Part shown: positions 27,133-34,407 of the stretch, piece after piece
How positions within the stretch are numbered: the first letter of the stretch is position 1
Layout of the letters: each line of letters opens with the position of its first letter
From: Flammeovirgaceae bacterium
GTDB taxonomy: Bacteria > Bacteroidota > Bacteroidia > Cytophagales > Cyclobacteriaceae
Direction: 5' to 3'
Length of the DNA stretch: 63,189 nt
Assembly (NCBI GenBank): GCA_024638265.1
Contig: JAHEKQ010000012.1
Location: forward strand, 1-63,189
Translations under genes and position numbers: made by a program
Notes under the pieces: generated by a model
What the model was told of the DNA's origin: nothing
The model's input: the letters and a program-made list of their open reading frames with translations, nothing else
Databases searched by the model: none

Positions 27133-27473
27133 CTCAATGCTTTCTTTTTCCAGGCATACAGAAGTCCTAATCCAAGGATCACGAAAAATATAAGGATCTC
27201 AATAAACGCAGTCATTCCCACTTGTTTCATAACCACGGCCCAGGGAAAGATAAAGACCGTCTCGACATCAAAGATCAGAAACATGATAGCAAAGAGGTAG
27301 TATCCAACCCGGAACTGCATCCAGGAAGGGCCAATGGTGGGGATGCCGCATTCGTAGGGATCCAGTTTTTGTGCATTGGTTGATCTGGGAGCGACCAGGT
27401 TCGAAACAATAATCCCACCCCCAACCATGAGTACACCGGCAATAAAAAACAATATAAGTCCTTCCGTACTCAT
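27123..27473 (-). CDS. nuoA: NADH-quinone oxidoreductase subunit A
   Basis: Three-helix membrane subunit (116 residues). The conserved loop '[20 protein letters not shown]' (in part) carries the cysteine near the quinone site. '[13 protein letters not shown]' carries the conserved acidic helix. The gene starts one base after the korB stop, linking complex I to the 2-oxoglutarate oxidoreductase. Confidence 0.97.
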   Translation of the reverse strand: MSTEGLILFFIAGVLMVGGGIIVSNLVAPRSTNAQKLDPYECGIPTIGPSWMQFRVGYYLFAIMFLIFDVETVFIFPWAVVMKQVGMTAFIEILIFFVILGLGLLYAWKKKALRWE

Positions 27474-27474
27474 A

Positions 27475-28497
27475 CTAATTGACGTTCCATACGTTACCGC
27501 TGTTCAACAGCTCGTCCATATTCGTGATGGGATTGTTTGCCTTCGCCTCGGCCATTTGATGATCTACCAATTCATTATAGGCGGGAGCTTGCACTGCACG
27601 GATCACTCCAAGTGCCATAGGGAACTCGGGGGGATGCATCTTTATGAGCTGTAGGTGCAGGGCATTGTCCTCACTATGGGCATCATGGATGAGGATATCA
27701 TCTATGGTGATCCCATTTTCTCCGATGGTTGCCGACTTCAATTGGCTGCCGATTCGTATAATACCGCGATTCTTATCCTTTCCAAATAACATCGGTTCCC
27801 CATGTTCGAGGTGCAACTGGAAATCATCCCTGTTTTCCTTGGAAGTAACCGCCTTGTGCGTTTTGTCATTGAAGATGACGCAGTTCTGAAGGACTTCCAC
27901 TAAAGAGGTTCCGCGATGCTGTTCGGCCTTAACGAAAATATCCGCCATCAGCTTAGGATTTGTATCAATAGTCCGTGCAAAAAATGAACCCTGGGCACCG
28001 ATCACGAGTTCTCCTGCCACAAATGGCCGGTCGATCACTCCAAAAGGAGTGGACTTGGTCACTAGGCCCTCACGCGATGTAGGAGAAAACTGACCTTTTG
28101 TCAATCCATAAATCTCATTATTAAACATGATGATATTCATGTCTACATTCCTTCGGATAGCATGGATAAAATGACTGGCACCAATGGCCAAAGCGTCTCC
28201 ATCACCCTGTATTTCCCAAACGCTCAGTTTGGGGTTGGCGAGTTTGGTTCCGGTGGCAATAGCAGGCCCCCTTCCGTGAATCGTATGGAACCCATAGGTA
28301 TTCATGTAATAGGGGAACCTCGCAGCACAGCCGATCCCTGAGATAAAGACAAAGTCCTCTTTTGCCCTGCCCAGTCGTGGAAGGGCATTTTGAATGGCAT
28401 TAAGGATAGCATAGTCCCCACAACCCGGGCACCATCGGACCATCTGGTCACTGGCAAAATCCTTCTTCGTATAATTCGTTGTTGCAGTCTCAGCCAT
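27475..28497 (-). CDS. korB: 2-oxoglutarate:ferredoxin oxidoreductase subunit beta
   Basis: TPP-binding subunit (340 residues) of the two-subunit 2-oxoacid:ferredoxin oxidoreductase. 'RWCPGCGDYAIL' supplies cluster cysteines; 'GIGCAARFPYY', 'HGRGPAIATGTKLA' and the TPP motif 'QGDGDALAIGASHF' with 'NNEIYGLTKGQFSPTS' match the Kor family better than Por. Electrons leave via a [4Fe-4S] cluster to ferredoxin. It is one base from korA and one base from nuoA. Substrate assigned by family resemblance; a broad 2-oxoacid range is possible. Confidence 0.92.
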   Translation of the reverse strand: MAETATTNYTKKDFASDQMVRWCPGCGDYAILNAIQNALPRLGRAKEDFVFISGIGCAARFPYYMNTYGFHTIHGRGPAIATGTKLANPKLSVWEIQGDGDALAIGASHFIHAIRRNVDMNIIMFNNEIYGLTKGQFSPTSREGLVTKSTPFGVIDRPFVAGELVIGAQGSFFARTIDTNPKLMADIFVKAEQHRGTSLVEVLQNCVIFNDKTHKAVTSKENRDDFQLHLEHGEPMLFGKDKNRGIIRIGSQLKSATIGENGITIDDILIHDAHSEDNALHLQLIKMHPPEFPMALGVIRAVQAPAYNELVDHQMAEAKANNPITNMDELLNSGNVWNVN

Positions 28498-28498
28498 C

Positions 28499-30337
28499 TT
28501 ATATCAGATTTTTAACTTTTTCTTTTAATTCAGTCACTGAAAAGGGTTGTCCCTGGATCTTATTGAATTTTTCAAATGTTGTACCGGGGTAGATGCCGGC
28601 GAGGTAGCTGGCAAATTGACCCAGGTTCAATTCGCAGACCAGTATTTTGGAATACTTTTTCAATATTTCCCCCGTATTCTTCGGCAGGGGACTAATGTAA
28701 TTGAAATGTGCCAGGTCGACCTTATAACCCTCTTCTGTCAGCTCTTTGATCGCAGTCAACATCGCACCATAAGTTCCTCCCCATCCTACCATCAGCAAAT
28801 CTCCGTCTCCATTTCCCTCCACTTTTTGCTCAGGGATATTATTGGCCACGCGGGCAATCTTATCAGCCCTGAGTTTGGTCATTTTCTCATGGTTCTCGGG
28901 ATCATAGGAGACATTGCCTGAAACATCTTCTTTTTCAAGCCCGCCGATGCGATGTTCCAGCCCTTTCATTCCAGGGTATGCCCAAAGGCGTGAAAGTGTT
29001 TCCGGATTGCGTGTATAGGGATGAAAGTTCTCAGACCCTTCTTCTGCCAGTTTAACTTTGATCTCAGGCAGATCTTTCATCGACGGGATCTTCCAGGGTT
29101 CTGATCCATTAGCTAGGTATCCGTCAGTTAGTAGAAGTACGGGGCTCATATGTTCATATGCGAGCCTGACGGCTTCGAATCCAAAGTCAAAGCAGTCTGC
29201 CGGGGTACTCGCTGCAATGACAATTGCAGGACTCTCTGAGTTTCGGCCAAAAACAGCGATATTAAGATCGGCCTGCTCCGTTTTGGTTGGTAAACCTGTG
29301 GAAGGTCCACCGCGCTGAACATCTATAATGACGAGGGGGAGCTCTGTCATTACTGCCAAGCCGATGGCTTCCCCTTTCAGCGCGATCCCGGGTCCGCTGG
29401 AAGCGGTAACCCCAATTTGACCGGCATACGAAGCTCCAATGGCGGAGCAAACTGCAGCTATTTCATCTTCCGCTTGTAAAGTGATAACCCCCAGCTGCTT
29501 ATGACGGGAGAGTTCGTGAAGAATATCTGAAGCAGGTGTGATGGGATAGCTCCCATAAAATAATTTCCTGCCCATCTTTTCGGCACCGGCCATGAGCCCC
29601 CATGCCGTGGCCTGGTTTCCCGAGATATGCCGATATTTACCGGTCTCGATCTTAGCGGCAGGAACTTTATAGGTGGATGGAAGGGCTTCCACTGTCTCAG
29701 CATAGAAGTAGCCCGCATACAATGCCTTTTTGTTCGCCTCTATAAGCACCGGTGCTTTCTTGAATTTATTTTCCAGAAATTTCTCCGTGGGTTCCATCGA
29801 GCGCCCGAATAGCCAATACATGATTCCGAGGGCAAACATGTTCTTGCTTCGGAATACCGCTTTATTATCAATGTCCAAGTCCTCAAGGGCAGTCTTTGTC
29901 ATTGAGGCTATGGGAGCCTTAAGTAGATTGTAATGATCCAGGGTACCATCCTCTAGGGGGTTTTCGTCATACCCGGCCTTTGCAATATTCTTTTCGGTAA
30001 ATGCATCGGTGTCAACAATCAGGTTACCACCTTCCCTGATCCAATGAATGTTAGATTTGAGTGCTGCCGGATTCATTGCTACCAGGACGTCCGCACGGTC
30101 ACCCGGTGTGTAGACATCGGTCTTTCCGATCTGTACCTGGAAACCCGATACACCCTCCAGTGTTCCCTGGGGTGCCCGGATCTCAGCGGGGAAGTCGGGA
30201 AAAGTGGCTACATCATTTCCTAAAATGGCAGAAGTAAATGTGAACTGAGAACCTGTCAGCTGCATTCCATCTCCTGAGTCTCCTGCGAACCTGATAACTA
30301 CCTTATCGAGTTCCTGGAGTGATTTCACATTGGCCAT
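28499..30337 (-). CDS. korA: 2-oxoglutarate:ferredoxin oxidoreductase subunit alpha (gamma-alpha fusion)
   Basis: A 612-residue chain. An N-terminal gamma domain starts with 'VIRFAGDSGDGMQLTGSQF'. The alpha domain (from about residue 235) has 'SYPITPASDILHELS' and 'QAEDEIAAVCSAIGASYAG'. The latter holds the substrate and pyrimidine-binding region. The gamma-alpha fusion is the standard form of KorA in aerobic-type and bacterial enzymes. It is first in a 15-gene minus-strand run that includes all 11 nuo genes present. Its ATG at 30337 is followed immediately by conserved sequence. Confidence 0.93.
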   Translation of the reverse strand: MANVKSLQELDKVVIRFAGDSGDGMQLTGSQFTFTSAILGNDVATFPDFPAEIRAPQGTLEGVSGFQVQIGKTDVYTPGDRADVLVAMNPAALKSNIHWIREGGNLIVDTDAFTEKNIAKAGYDENPLEDGTLDHYNLLKAPIASMTKTALEDLDIDNKAVFRSKNMFALGIMYWLFGRSMEPTEKFLENKFKKAPVLIEANKKALYAGYFYAETVEALPSTYKVPAAKIETGKYRHISGNQATAWGLMAGAEKMGRKLFYGSYPITPASDILHELSRHKQLGVITLQAEDEIAAVCSAIGASYAGQIGVTASSGPGIALKGEAIGLAVMTELPLVIIDVQRGGPSTGLPTKTEQADLNIAVFGRNSESPAIVIAASTPADCFDFGFEAVRLAYEHMSPVLLLTDGYLANGSEPWKIPSMKDLPEIKVKLAEEGSENFHPYTRNPETLSRLWAYPGMKGLEHRIGGLEKEDVSGNVSYDPENHEKMTKLRADKIARVANNIPEQKVEGNGDGDLLMVGWGGTYGAMLTAIKELTEEGYKVDLAHFNYISPLPKNTGEILKKYSKILVCELNLGQFASYLAGIYPGTTFEKFNKIQGQPFSVTELKEKVKNLI

Positions 30338-30564
30338 ATTCGTTGAATATTTTTCTTTTAGCGATTCCTAAGTTAGTTGGCAATCCCAATAATAACAATG
30401 GAGATTATATAAATGTGTCGGAGTATCGACAGGCTTACGTGAACGGTCATTATTTTCCATTTTAAAGATGGAATGAATCTAAATTACATTTGGCATTAAA
30501 TTAATGCTTGGCATCAATTGTACATATTCTTTAAATTGAATTCAATAATTTAAATAATCAGAAT
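30338..30564. promoter_or_regulatory. Divergent control region between korA and ferredoxin gene, with two palindromes
   Basis: This 227-nt AT-rich region separates korA (leftward) from the ferredoxin gene (rightward). It contains an inverted repeat TTCCAT-N7-ATGGAA at 30455-30473. A 15-bp palindrome GCATTAA-A-TTAATGC sits at 30493-30507, flanked by two direct copies of TTGGCAT (30490-30496 and 30508-30514). The second palindrome lies just downstream of a -7-like box. These are plausible operator sites for coordinated control of ferredoxin and the kor-nuo operon; no regulator is identifiable in the window. Confidence 0.4.
30485..30492 (+). promoter_or_regulatory. Possible -7 promoter box of the ferredoxin gene
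   Basis: TACATTTG matches the Bacteroidota sigma-A -7 consensus TAnnTTTG. Only a weak T-rich -33 element is seen about 20 nt upstream. The predicted transcript would begin near 30498, within the palindrome, giving a 65-nt leader. Confidence 0.35.
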
Positions 30565-30864
30565 ATGCCTTATATAATTACTGAACCTTGCGTTGGCACC
30601 TGTGATACAGCCTGTGTAGATGTATGTCCGGTAGACTGCATTAATGGACCCTTTAAAACAGAGGGGAGTGGGGAAGAAGCCAAAGAGGACGGATTTGATC
30701 CGGCAGGTCTCCAATTGTACATCAATCCAGACGAATGTATCGATTGCGACGCATGTGTGCCTGCATGCCCAGTGGACGCTATTTTCGAAGAAAGCGAAGT
30801 ACCTGAGGATCAGGAAGAATACATCGCCAAGAACTACGAGTTCTATGGCATGGATGCACCTTGA
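30565..30864 (+). CDS. fdxA: Two-cluster (7Fe/8Fe type) ferredoxin
   Basis: A 99-residue acidic soluble electron carrier. The N-terminal cluster region reads 'PCVGTCDTACVDVCPVDCI'; the second is 'CIDCDACVPACPVDAI'. The arrangement matches the FdxA class. The first motif has a Cys spacing that could hold [3Fe-4S] or [4Fe-4S], with one surplus Cys. The C-terminal 'PEDQEEYIAKNYEFY' helix is typical of FdxA. Divergent position next to korA and proximity to PFOR, Rnf and nuo make it the likely shared carrier. Confidence 0.93.
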   Translation: MPYIITEPCVGTCDTACVDVCPVDCINGPFKTEGSGEEAKEDGFDPAGLQLYINPDECIDCDACVPACPVDAIFEESEVPEDQEEYIAKNYEFYGMDAP

Positions 30865-30894
30865 TAAAAAAAAGCATTCATACCCTAAAGATTT

Positions 30895-30922
30895 AAGCAT
30901 CCCCCATAAGGATGCTTTTTTT
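30895..30922 (+). terminator. Rho-independent terminator after the ferredoxin gene
   Basis: Stem AAGCATCC / GGATGCTT (8 bp) with loop CCCATAA, followed by a run of seven Ts. It lies 30 nt after the ferredoxin stop codon. Confidence 0.85.
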
Positions 30923-30952
30923 AGCTAATAGCTAACAGCTAACAGCTAACAG
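30922..30952 (+). repeat. Short tandem repeat, 7-bp unit YAGCTAA
   Basis: Four consecutive copies: TAGCTAA, TAGCTAA, CAGCTAA, CAGCTAA, followed by a partial CAG. It begins directly at the T-tract of the ferredoxin terminator and lies upstream of gabD. Confidence 0.8.
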
Positions 30953-31026
30953 TGAGATGATAGAGAATAGATGATAGTATACAGGTACTAGTTCAATAAT
31001 TGAATTACTTCTTGAACCTCAAAACC

Positions 31027-32478
31027 ATGAACCTCAAACGTCAGGACCTCCTAAGAACTTCAGCCTTCATCGCCGGAGAATGGATAAAAACCCCAAAGAC
31101 ATTTAAAGTGACCAATCCGTCAACGGGAGAGGTGGTTGCTGAGGTATCAGATTGTGGGGAGGATGAAACACGGAAGGCTGTTGAGAGGGCTTCAGAGGCG
31201 TTATCAGGTTGGAGTTCACGAACTGCCAAAGAACGATCAGACATATTGCGCAGATGGTATGAGCTGATTATGGACTACCAGGACGACCTGGGGCTAATCC
31301 TGACCCTTGAACAAGGAAAACCTTTAGAGGAGGCCAAAGGTGAAATAGCCTATGGTGCTTCTTTTATTGAATGGTTTTCTGAAGAGGCCAGGAGAATCTA
31401 CGGGGATACTATTCCTGGACATCAGTCCGACAAAAGGATCATTACTCTCAGACAGCCCATTGGTGTTTGTGCGGCAATCACTCCCTGGAATTTTCCCAAT
31501 GCCATGATTGCCAGGAAAGCAGGCCCTGCTCTGGCTGCCGGCTGCACCATGGTGGTTAAACCAGCAGAATCTACGCCGCTTTCGGCACTTGCCATGGCTT
31601 ACCTGGCCGAAGAGGCAGGGGTACCTCCGGGCGTTTTAAGTATTCTACCGGCATCAGAACCCGCGAAGGTAGGAAGGGTTCTTACTTCTCATCCACTGGT
31701 TCGAAAGTTATCCTTTACGGGGTCTACCGCGGTGGGTAAGGAACTCATGCGCCAAAGTGCGGAAACCGTAAAAAAACTCTCCCTTGAACTGGGTGGAAAT
31801 GCCCCATTCATTGTTTTTGAGGATGCGGACATCGACCAAGCCGTGGAAGGCGCCATCGCTTCGAAGTACCGCAATTCTGGACAAACCTGCGTCTGTGCCA
31901 ACCGGATATTCGTTCAAAGCAAAATAGCTGGAGAGTTTACCGAAAAATTGATCGAGGCAACCAATTCTCTGAAAGTAGGAGATGGACTGCAGCAAGGAGT
32001 GGAGATTGGTCCTCTTATTAATCAAGAAGCAGTGGACAGTATAAATGAATTGATGAGGGATGCAGAAAGCAAAGGGGGTACGATCTATCAATCACCAGAA
32101 GGAAAAGGATTGTCCGGGAATTTCTATGTTCCCACGGTAATCAAGAATGCAACCACAGAGATGAAACTGCACGGTGAGGAAATCTTTGGCCCTGTTTCAC
32201 CGGTGTATCAATTTGAAACGGAGGAAGAAGTTATCGAGTTAGCGAATGATACACCTTACGGATTGGCGTGCTATTTTTATGGTAGCGATCATGCACAGAT
32301 TTGGCGTGTGGCCGAAGGATTGGAATATGGGATAGTTGGCGTAAATACAGGATTGATCTCTACACCGGTAGCACCATTTGGAGGGGTAAAGGAAAGCGGA
32401 TTTGGCCGTGAGGGATCGCGTTACGGAATTGAGGAGTATACAGAATTGAAATATATCTGTTGGGACATAGGTGAATGA
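31027..32478 (+). CDS. gabD: Succinate-semialdehyde dehydrogenase
   Basis: Oxidises succinate semialdehyde to succinate with NAD(P). The ATG at 31027 gives 483 residues, the GabD length; an in-frame TTG at 31000 lacks support. The catalytic Cys288 lies in 'NSGQTCVCANR' and Glu254 in 'LELGGNAPF', with 'TGSTAVGKELM' for the cofactor. A second cysteine at 290 forms a Cys-x-Cys pair as in redox-switched SSADHs. Substrate is assigned by overall resemblance to GabD. No GABA transaminase gene is nearby. It is flanked by the ferredoxin and, further on, lpd. Confidence 0.88.
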   Translation: MNLKRQDLLRTSAFIAGEWIKTPKTFKVTNPSTGEVVAEVSDCGEDETRKAVERASEALSGWSSRTAKERSDILRRWYELIMDYQDDLGLILTLEQGKPLEEAKGEIAYGASFIEWFSEEARRIYGDTIPGHQSDKRIITLRQPIGVCAAITPWNFPNAMIARKAGPALAAGCTMVVKPAESTPLSALAMAYLAEEAGVPPGVLSILPASEPAKVGRVLTSHPLVRKLSFTGSTAVGKELMRQSAETVKKLSLELGGNAPFIVFEDADIDQAVEGAIASKYRNSGQTCVCANRIFVQSKIAGEFTEKLIEATNSLKVGDGLQQGVEIGPLINQEAVDSINELMRDAESKGGTIYQSPEGKGLSGNFYVPTVIKNATTEMKLHGEEIFGPVSPVYQFETEEEVIELANDTPYGLACYFYGSDHAQIWRVAEGLEYGIVGVNTGLISTPVAPFGGVKESGFGREGSRYGIEEYTELKYICWDIGE

Positions 32479-32512
32479 TTTAACCAATGCGCCCCTGGTT
32501 TGTTAAAGTAAT

Positions 32513-33220
32513 ATGAGGATGACTTATCTAATAGCTTTATTAGTATCGTTTTTTGCCTGCCAGGAAGTATCCGTTCAACCCGGATCAGGTAATCAGAATC
32601 CTGCTGAGCCGCCTATAACGAAGAAATTCCTGGCTTTGGGAGATTCCTACACTATAGGTCAATCTGTCCCGGAAGAGTACCGTTGGCCAAATCTACTCCA
32701 GGATTCCCTGGAAGTGATGGGTATTGATTTTAAGGAACCACAGATTATAGCTACTACCGGTTGGAGAACTGACCAGCTACTAAGGGCTGCCATAACTGAA
32801 GCCACAGAAAGTGATTATGGACTGGTTTCCCTTTTGATAGGAGTTAACAACCAATTCCAAGGCCGGTCTGTAGAGGATTACCGTCCGGAGTTTGAAGAAC
32901 TCTTGCAGTTTGCCATTGCCAGGGCCGGTGGTGATTCCTCTCGTGTTTTTGTTCTTTCTATACCGGATTATGGCTGCACACCCTTTGGAGAAAGCAGGGC
33001 GGAGCAAATTGGCCGTGCGGTTGATCAATTCAATGATGCCAATAAGGAGATTACCGAGAATTACGGGGTTGCCTATTTTGATATTACCGGAATTAGCCGT
33101 GAAGGAAAATATCGTCCGGAACTCGTCGCTTCCGATGGATTGCACCCCTCCGGTGAACAATACATTCTCTGGGTGCAGGAGGTACTCAAGAATCCTGATT
33201 TTATTAGCGCAATAAACTGA
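32513..33220 (+). CDS. SGNH/GDSL-family hydrolase lipoprotein
   Basis: A 235-residue exported esterase-like protein. The N-terminus 'MRMTYLIALLVSFFAC' is a lipoprotein signal ending at Cys16, followed by a proline-rich linker. SGNH blocks: 'LALGDSYTIGQSV' (catalytic Ser), a Gly in 'TTGWRTDQLL', 'LIGVNNQFQG' (Asn) and 'DGLHPSGEQY' (Asp/His). Such enzymes include acyl-sugar deacetylases and lysophospholipases; the adjacent GH53 suggests pectin side-chain deacetylation, but this is inference. It is 34 nt after gabD and 5 nt before the GH53 gene. Confidence 0.85.
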   Translation: MRMTYLIALLVSFFACQEVSVQPGSGNQNPAEPPITKKFLALGDSYTIGQSVPEEYRWPNLLQDSLEVMGIDFKEPQIIATTGWRTDQLLRAAITEATESDYGLVSLLIGVNNQFQGRSVEDYRPEFEELLQFAIARAGGDSSRVFVLSIPDYGCTPFGESRAEQIGRAVDQFNDANKEITENYGVAYFDITGISREGKYRPELVASDGLHPSGEQYILWVQEVLKNPDFISAIN

Positions 33221-33225
33221 TAGTT

Positions 33226-34335
33226 TTGACGAGGATCCTCGCACTTCTTTTATTGATCCTGGTCGCCTCCTGCCGTGATCTACCGACTATTCCCAAGCCA
33301 CCCGAGGAACCAGAAGTATTATACCTGGGTGCTGACTTATCCTATGTCAACGAAATGGAGGATTGCGGGGGAGAATTTCGATCTGCCGGGCAACTAGTTG
33401 ATCCAATTGAGTTTTTCAGAGATAAGGGAACCAATATTGTCAGGTTTAGACTATGGCACAGCCCCTCATGGACTGATTATTCCAACCTGGTTGACGTCAA
33501 AAAGTCTATTAGCCGGGCCAAAACTGAAGGATTTTCAATACTACTTGATTTTCATTATTCCGATGATTGGGCTGACCCGGGAAGCCAGGAAATACCTTCG
33601 GCATGGTCAGGAGCTTCCACTAAAGAGGAATTAGGCCAGTTGCTTTACGATTACACCTATGATGTATTGACTGAATTGTACTTAGAGGACCTGTTACCCG
33701 ACATGGTTCAGGTAGGAAATGAGATTAATAATGGGCTTCTGAGATGGCAGGGCCAAACGGGCATTGACTGGGAGAATACGGTATATTATCTCAACCAGGG
33801 ATTTGCTGCGGTCTCAGAGGTGGAGGACGATACCGGCGAGGAAATTGAAACCATGGTCCACATAGCTCAGCCTGAGAATGCGGATTGGTGGTTTCCCGAG
33901 GCATTTTCTGCGGGACTTGGCCCCTTTGATTGGGTTGGACTATCCTACTACCCGGTATGGTCTGATGTCAATCTTGAAGATCTTTCCGGGCGATTGGAGA
34001 ACATAAAAACACAAACCAATCGGGATATTATGATCGTTGAAACAGCCTATCCACACTCGTTGAACGATGTTGACAATGCGAATAATATCCTAGGATCTAA
34101 TGCGCTTGTTCAAGGTTATCCGGCAACTCCGGAAGGACAAAAAGCCTTCCTTGTTGATCTTGTGGAGGAAGTAGTAAGTGGAAAGGCAAGTGGTGTGATC
34201 TATTGGGAACCGGCCTGGATTTCAACGGGCTGCAGCACGAGGTGGGGACAGGGCTCCCATTGGGATAATGCCACTTTTTTTGATGCTGAAAACAATAATG
34301 AGGCCCTTCCTGCATTTGATTTCCTGACCCGCTGA
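33226..34335 (+). CDS. GH53 arabinogalactan endo-beta-1,4-galactanase, lipoprotein
   Basis: Cleaves beta-1,4-galactan, the side chain of pectin. The start is TTG; the signal 'MTRILALLLLILVASC' has a lipobox with Cys16. The GH53 barrel begins 'LGADLSYVNEMEDCGG' and includes 'GTNIVRFRLWHSP', 'DFHYSDDWADPGSQ', acid/base Glu in 'VQVGNEINNGLLRWQ' and the nucleophile Glu in 'IMIVETAYPHS'. Length 369 is normal for a single-domain enzyme. It is 5 nt after the SGNH gene, so both are probably one surface or periplasmic pair. There is no susCD pair nearby. Confidence 0.92.
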   Translation: MTRILALLLLILVASCRDLPTIPKPPEEPEVLYLGADLSYVNEMEDCGGEFRSAGQLVDPIEFFRDKGTNIVRFRLWHSPSWTDYSNLVDVKKSISRAKTEGFSILLDFHYSDDWADPGSQEIPSAWSGASTKEELGQLLYDYTYDVLTELYLEDLLPDMVQVGNEINNGLLRWQGQTGIDWENTVYYLNQGFAAVSEVEDDTGEEIETMVHIAQPENADWWFPEAFSAGLGPFDWVGLSYYPVWSDVNLEDLSGRLENIKTQTNRDIMIVETAYPHSLNDVDNANNILGSNALVQGYPATPEGQKAFLVDLVEEVVSGKASGVIYWEPAWISTGCSTRWGQGSHWDNATFFDAENNNEALPAFDFLTR

Positions 34336-34340
34336 TTGAC

Positions 34341-34371
34341 TTGGTGAACCCCCTTTTCTTGACTAACTTTG
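34341..34371 (+). promoter_or_regulatory. Bacteroidota-type promoter upstream of lpd
   Basis: TTG at 34341-34343, a 20-nt spacer and TAACTTTG at 34364-34371 match the TTTG / TAnnTTTG pattern. Predicted start near 34378, about 30 nt before the lpd ATG. Confidence 0.5.
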
Positions 34372-34407
34372 GGGCCGTTAAATCGCAAATAAAGAACCTC
34401 AGAGAAT

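Noticed and set aside
30485-30507. Riboswitch in the ferredoxin leader
   Set aside because: Only a simple palindrome is present; no multi-helix aptamer-like structure could be recognised.
14124-34335. A polysaccharide utilisation locus linking the GH5, SGNH and GH53 genes
   Set aside because: The genes are about 16 kb apart, in separate units, with no susC/susD, transporter or hybrid two-component regulator.
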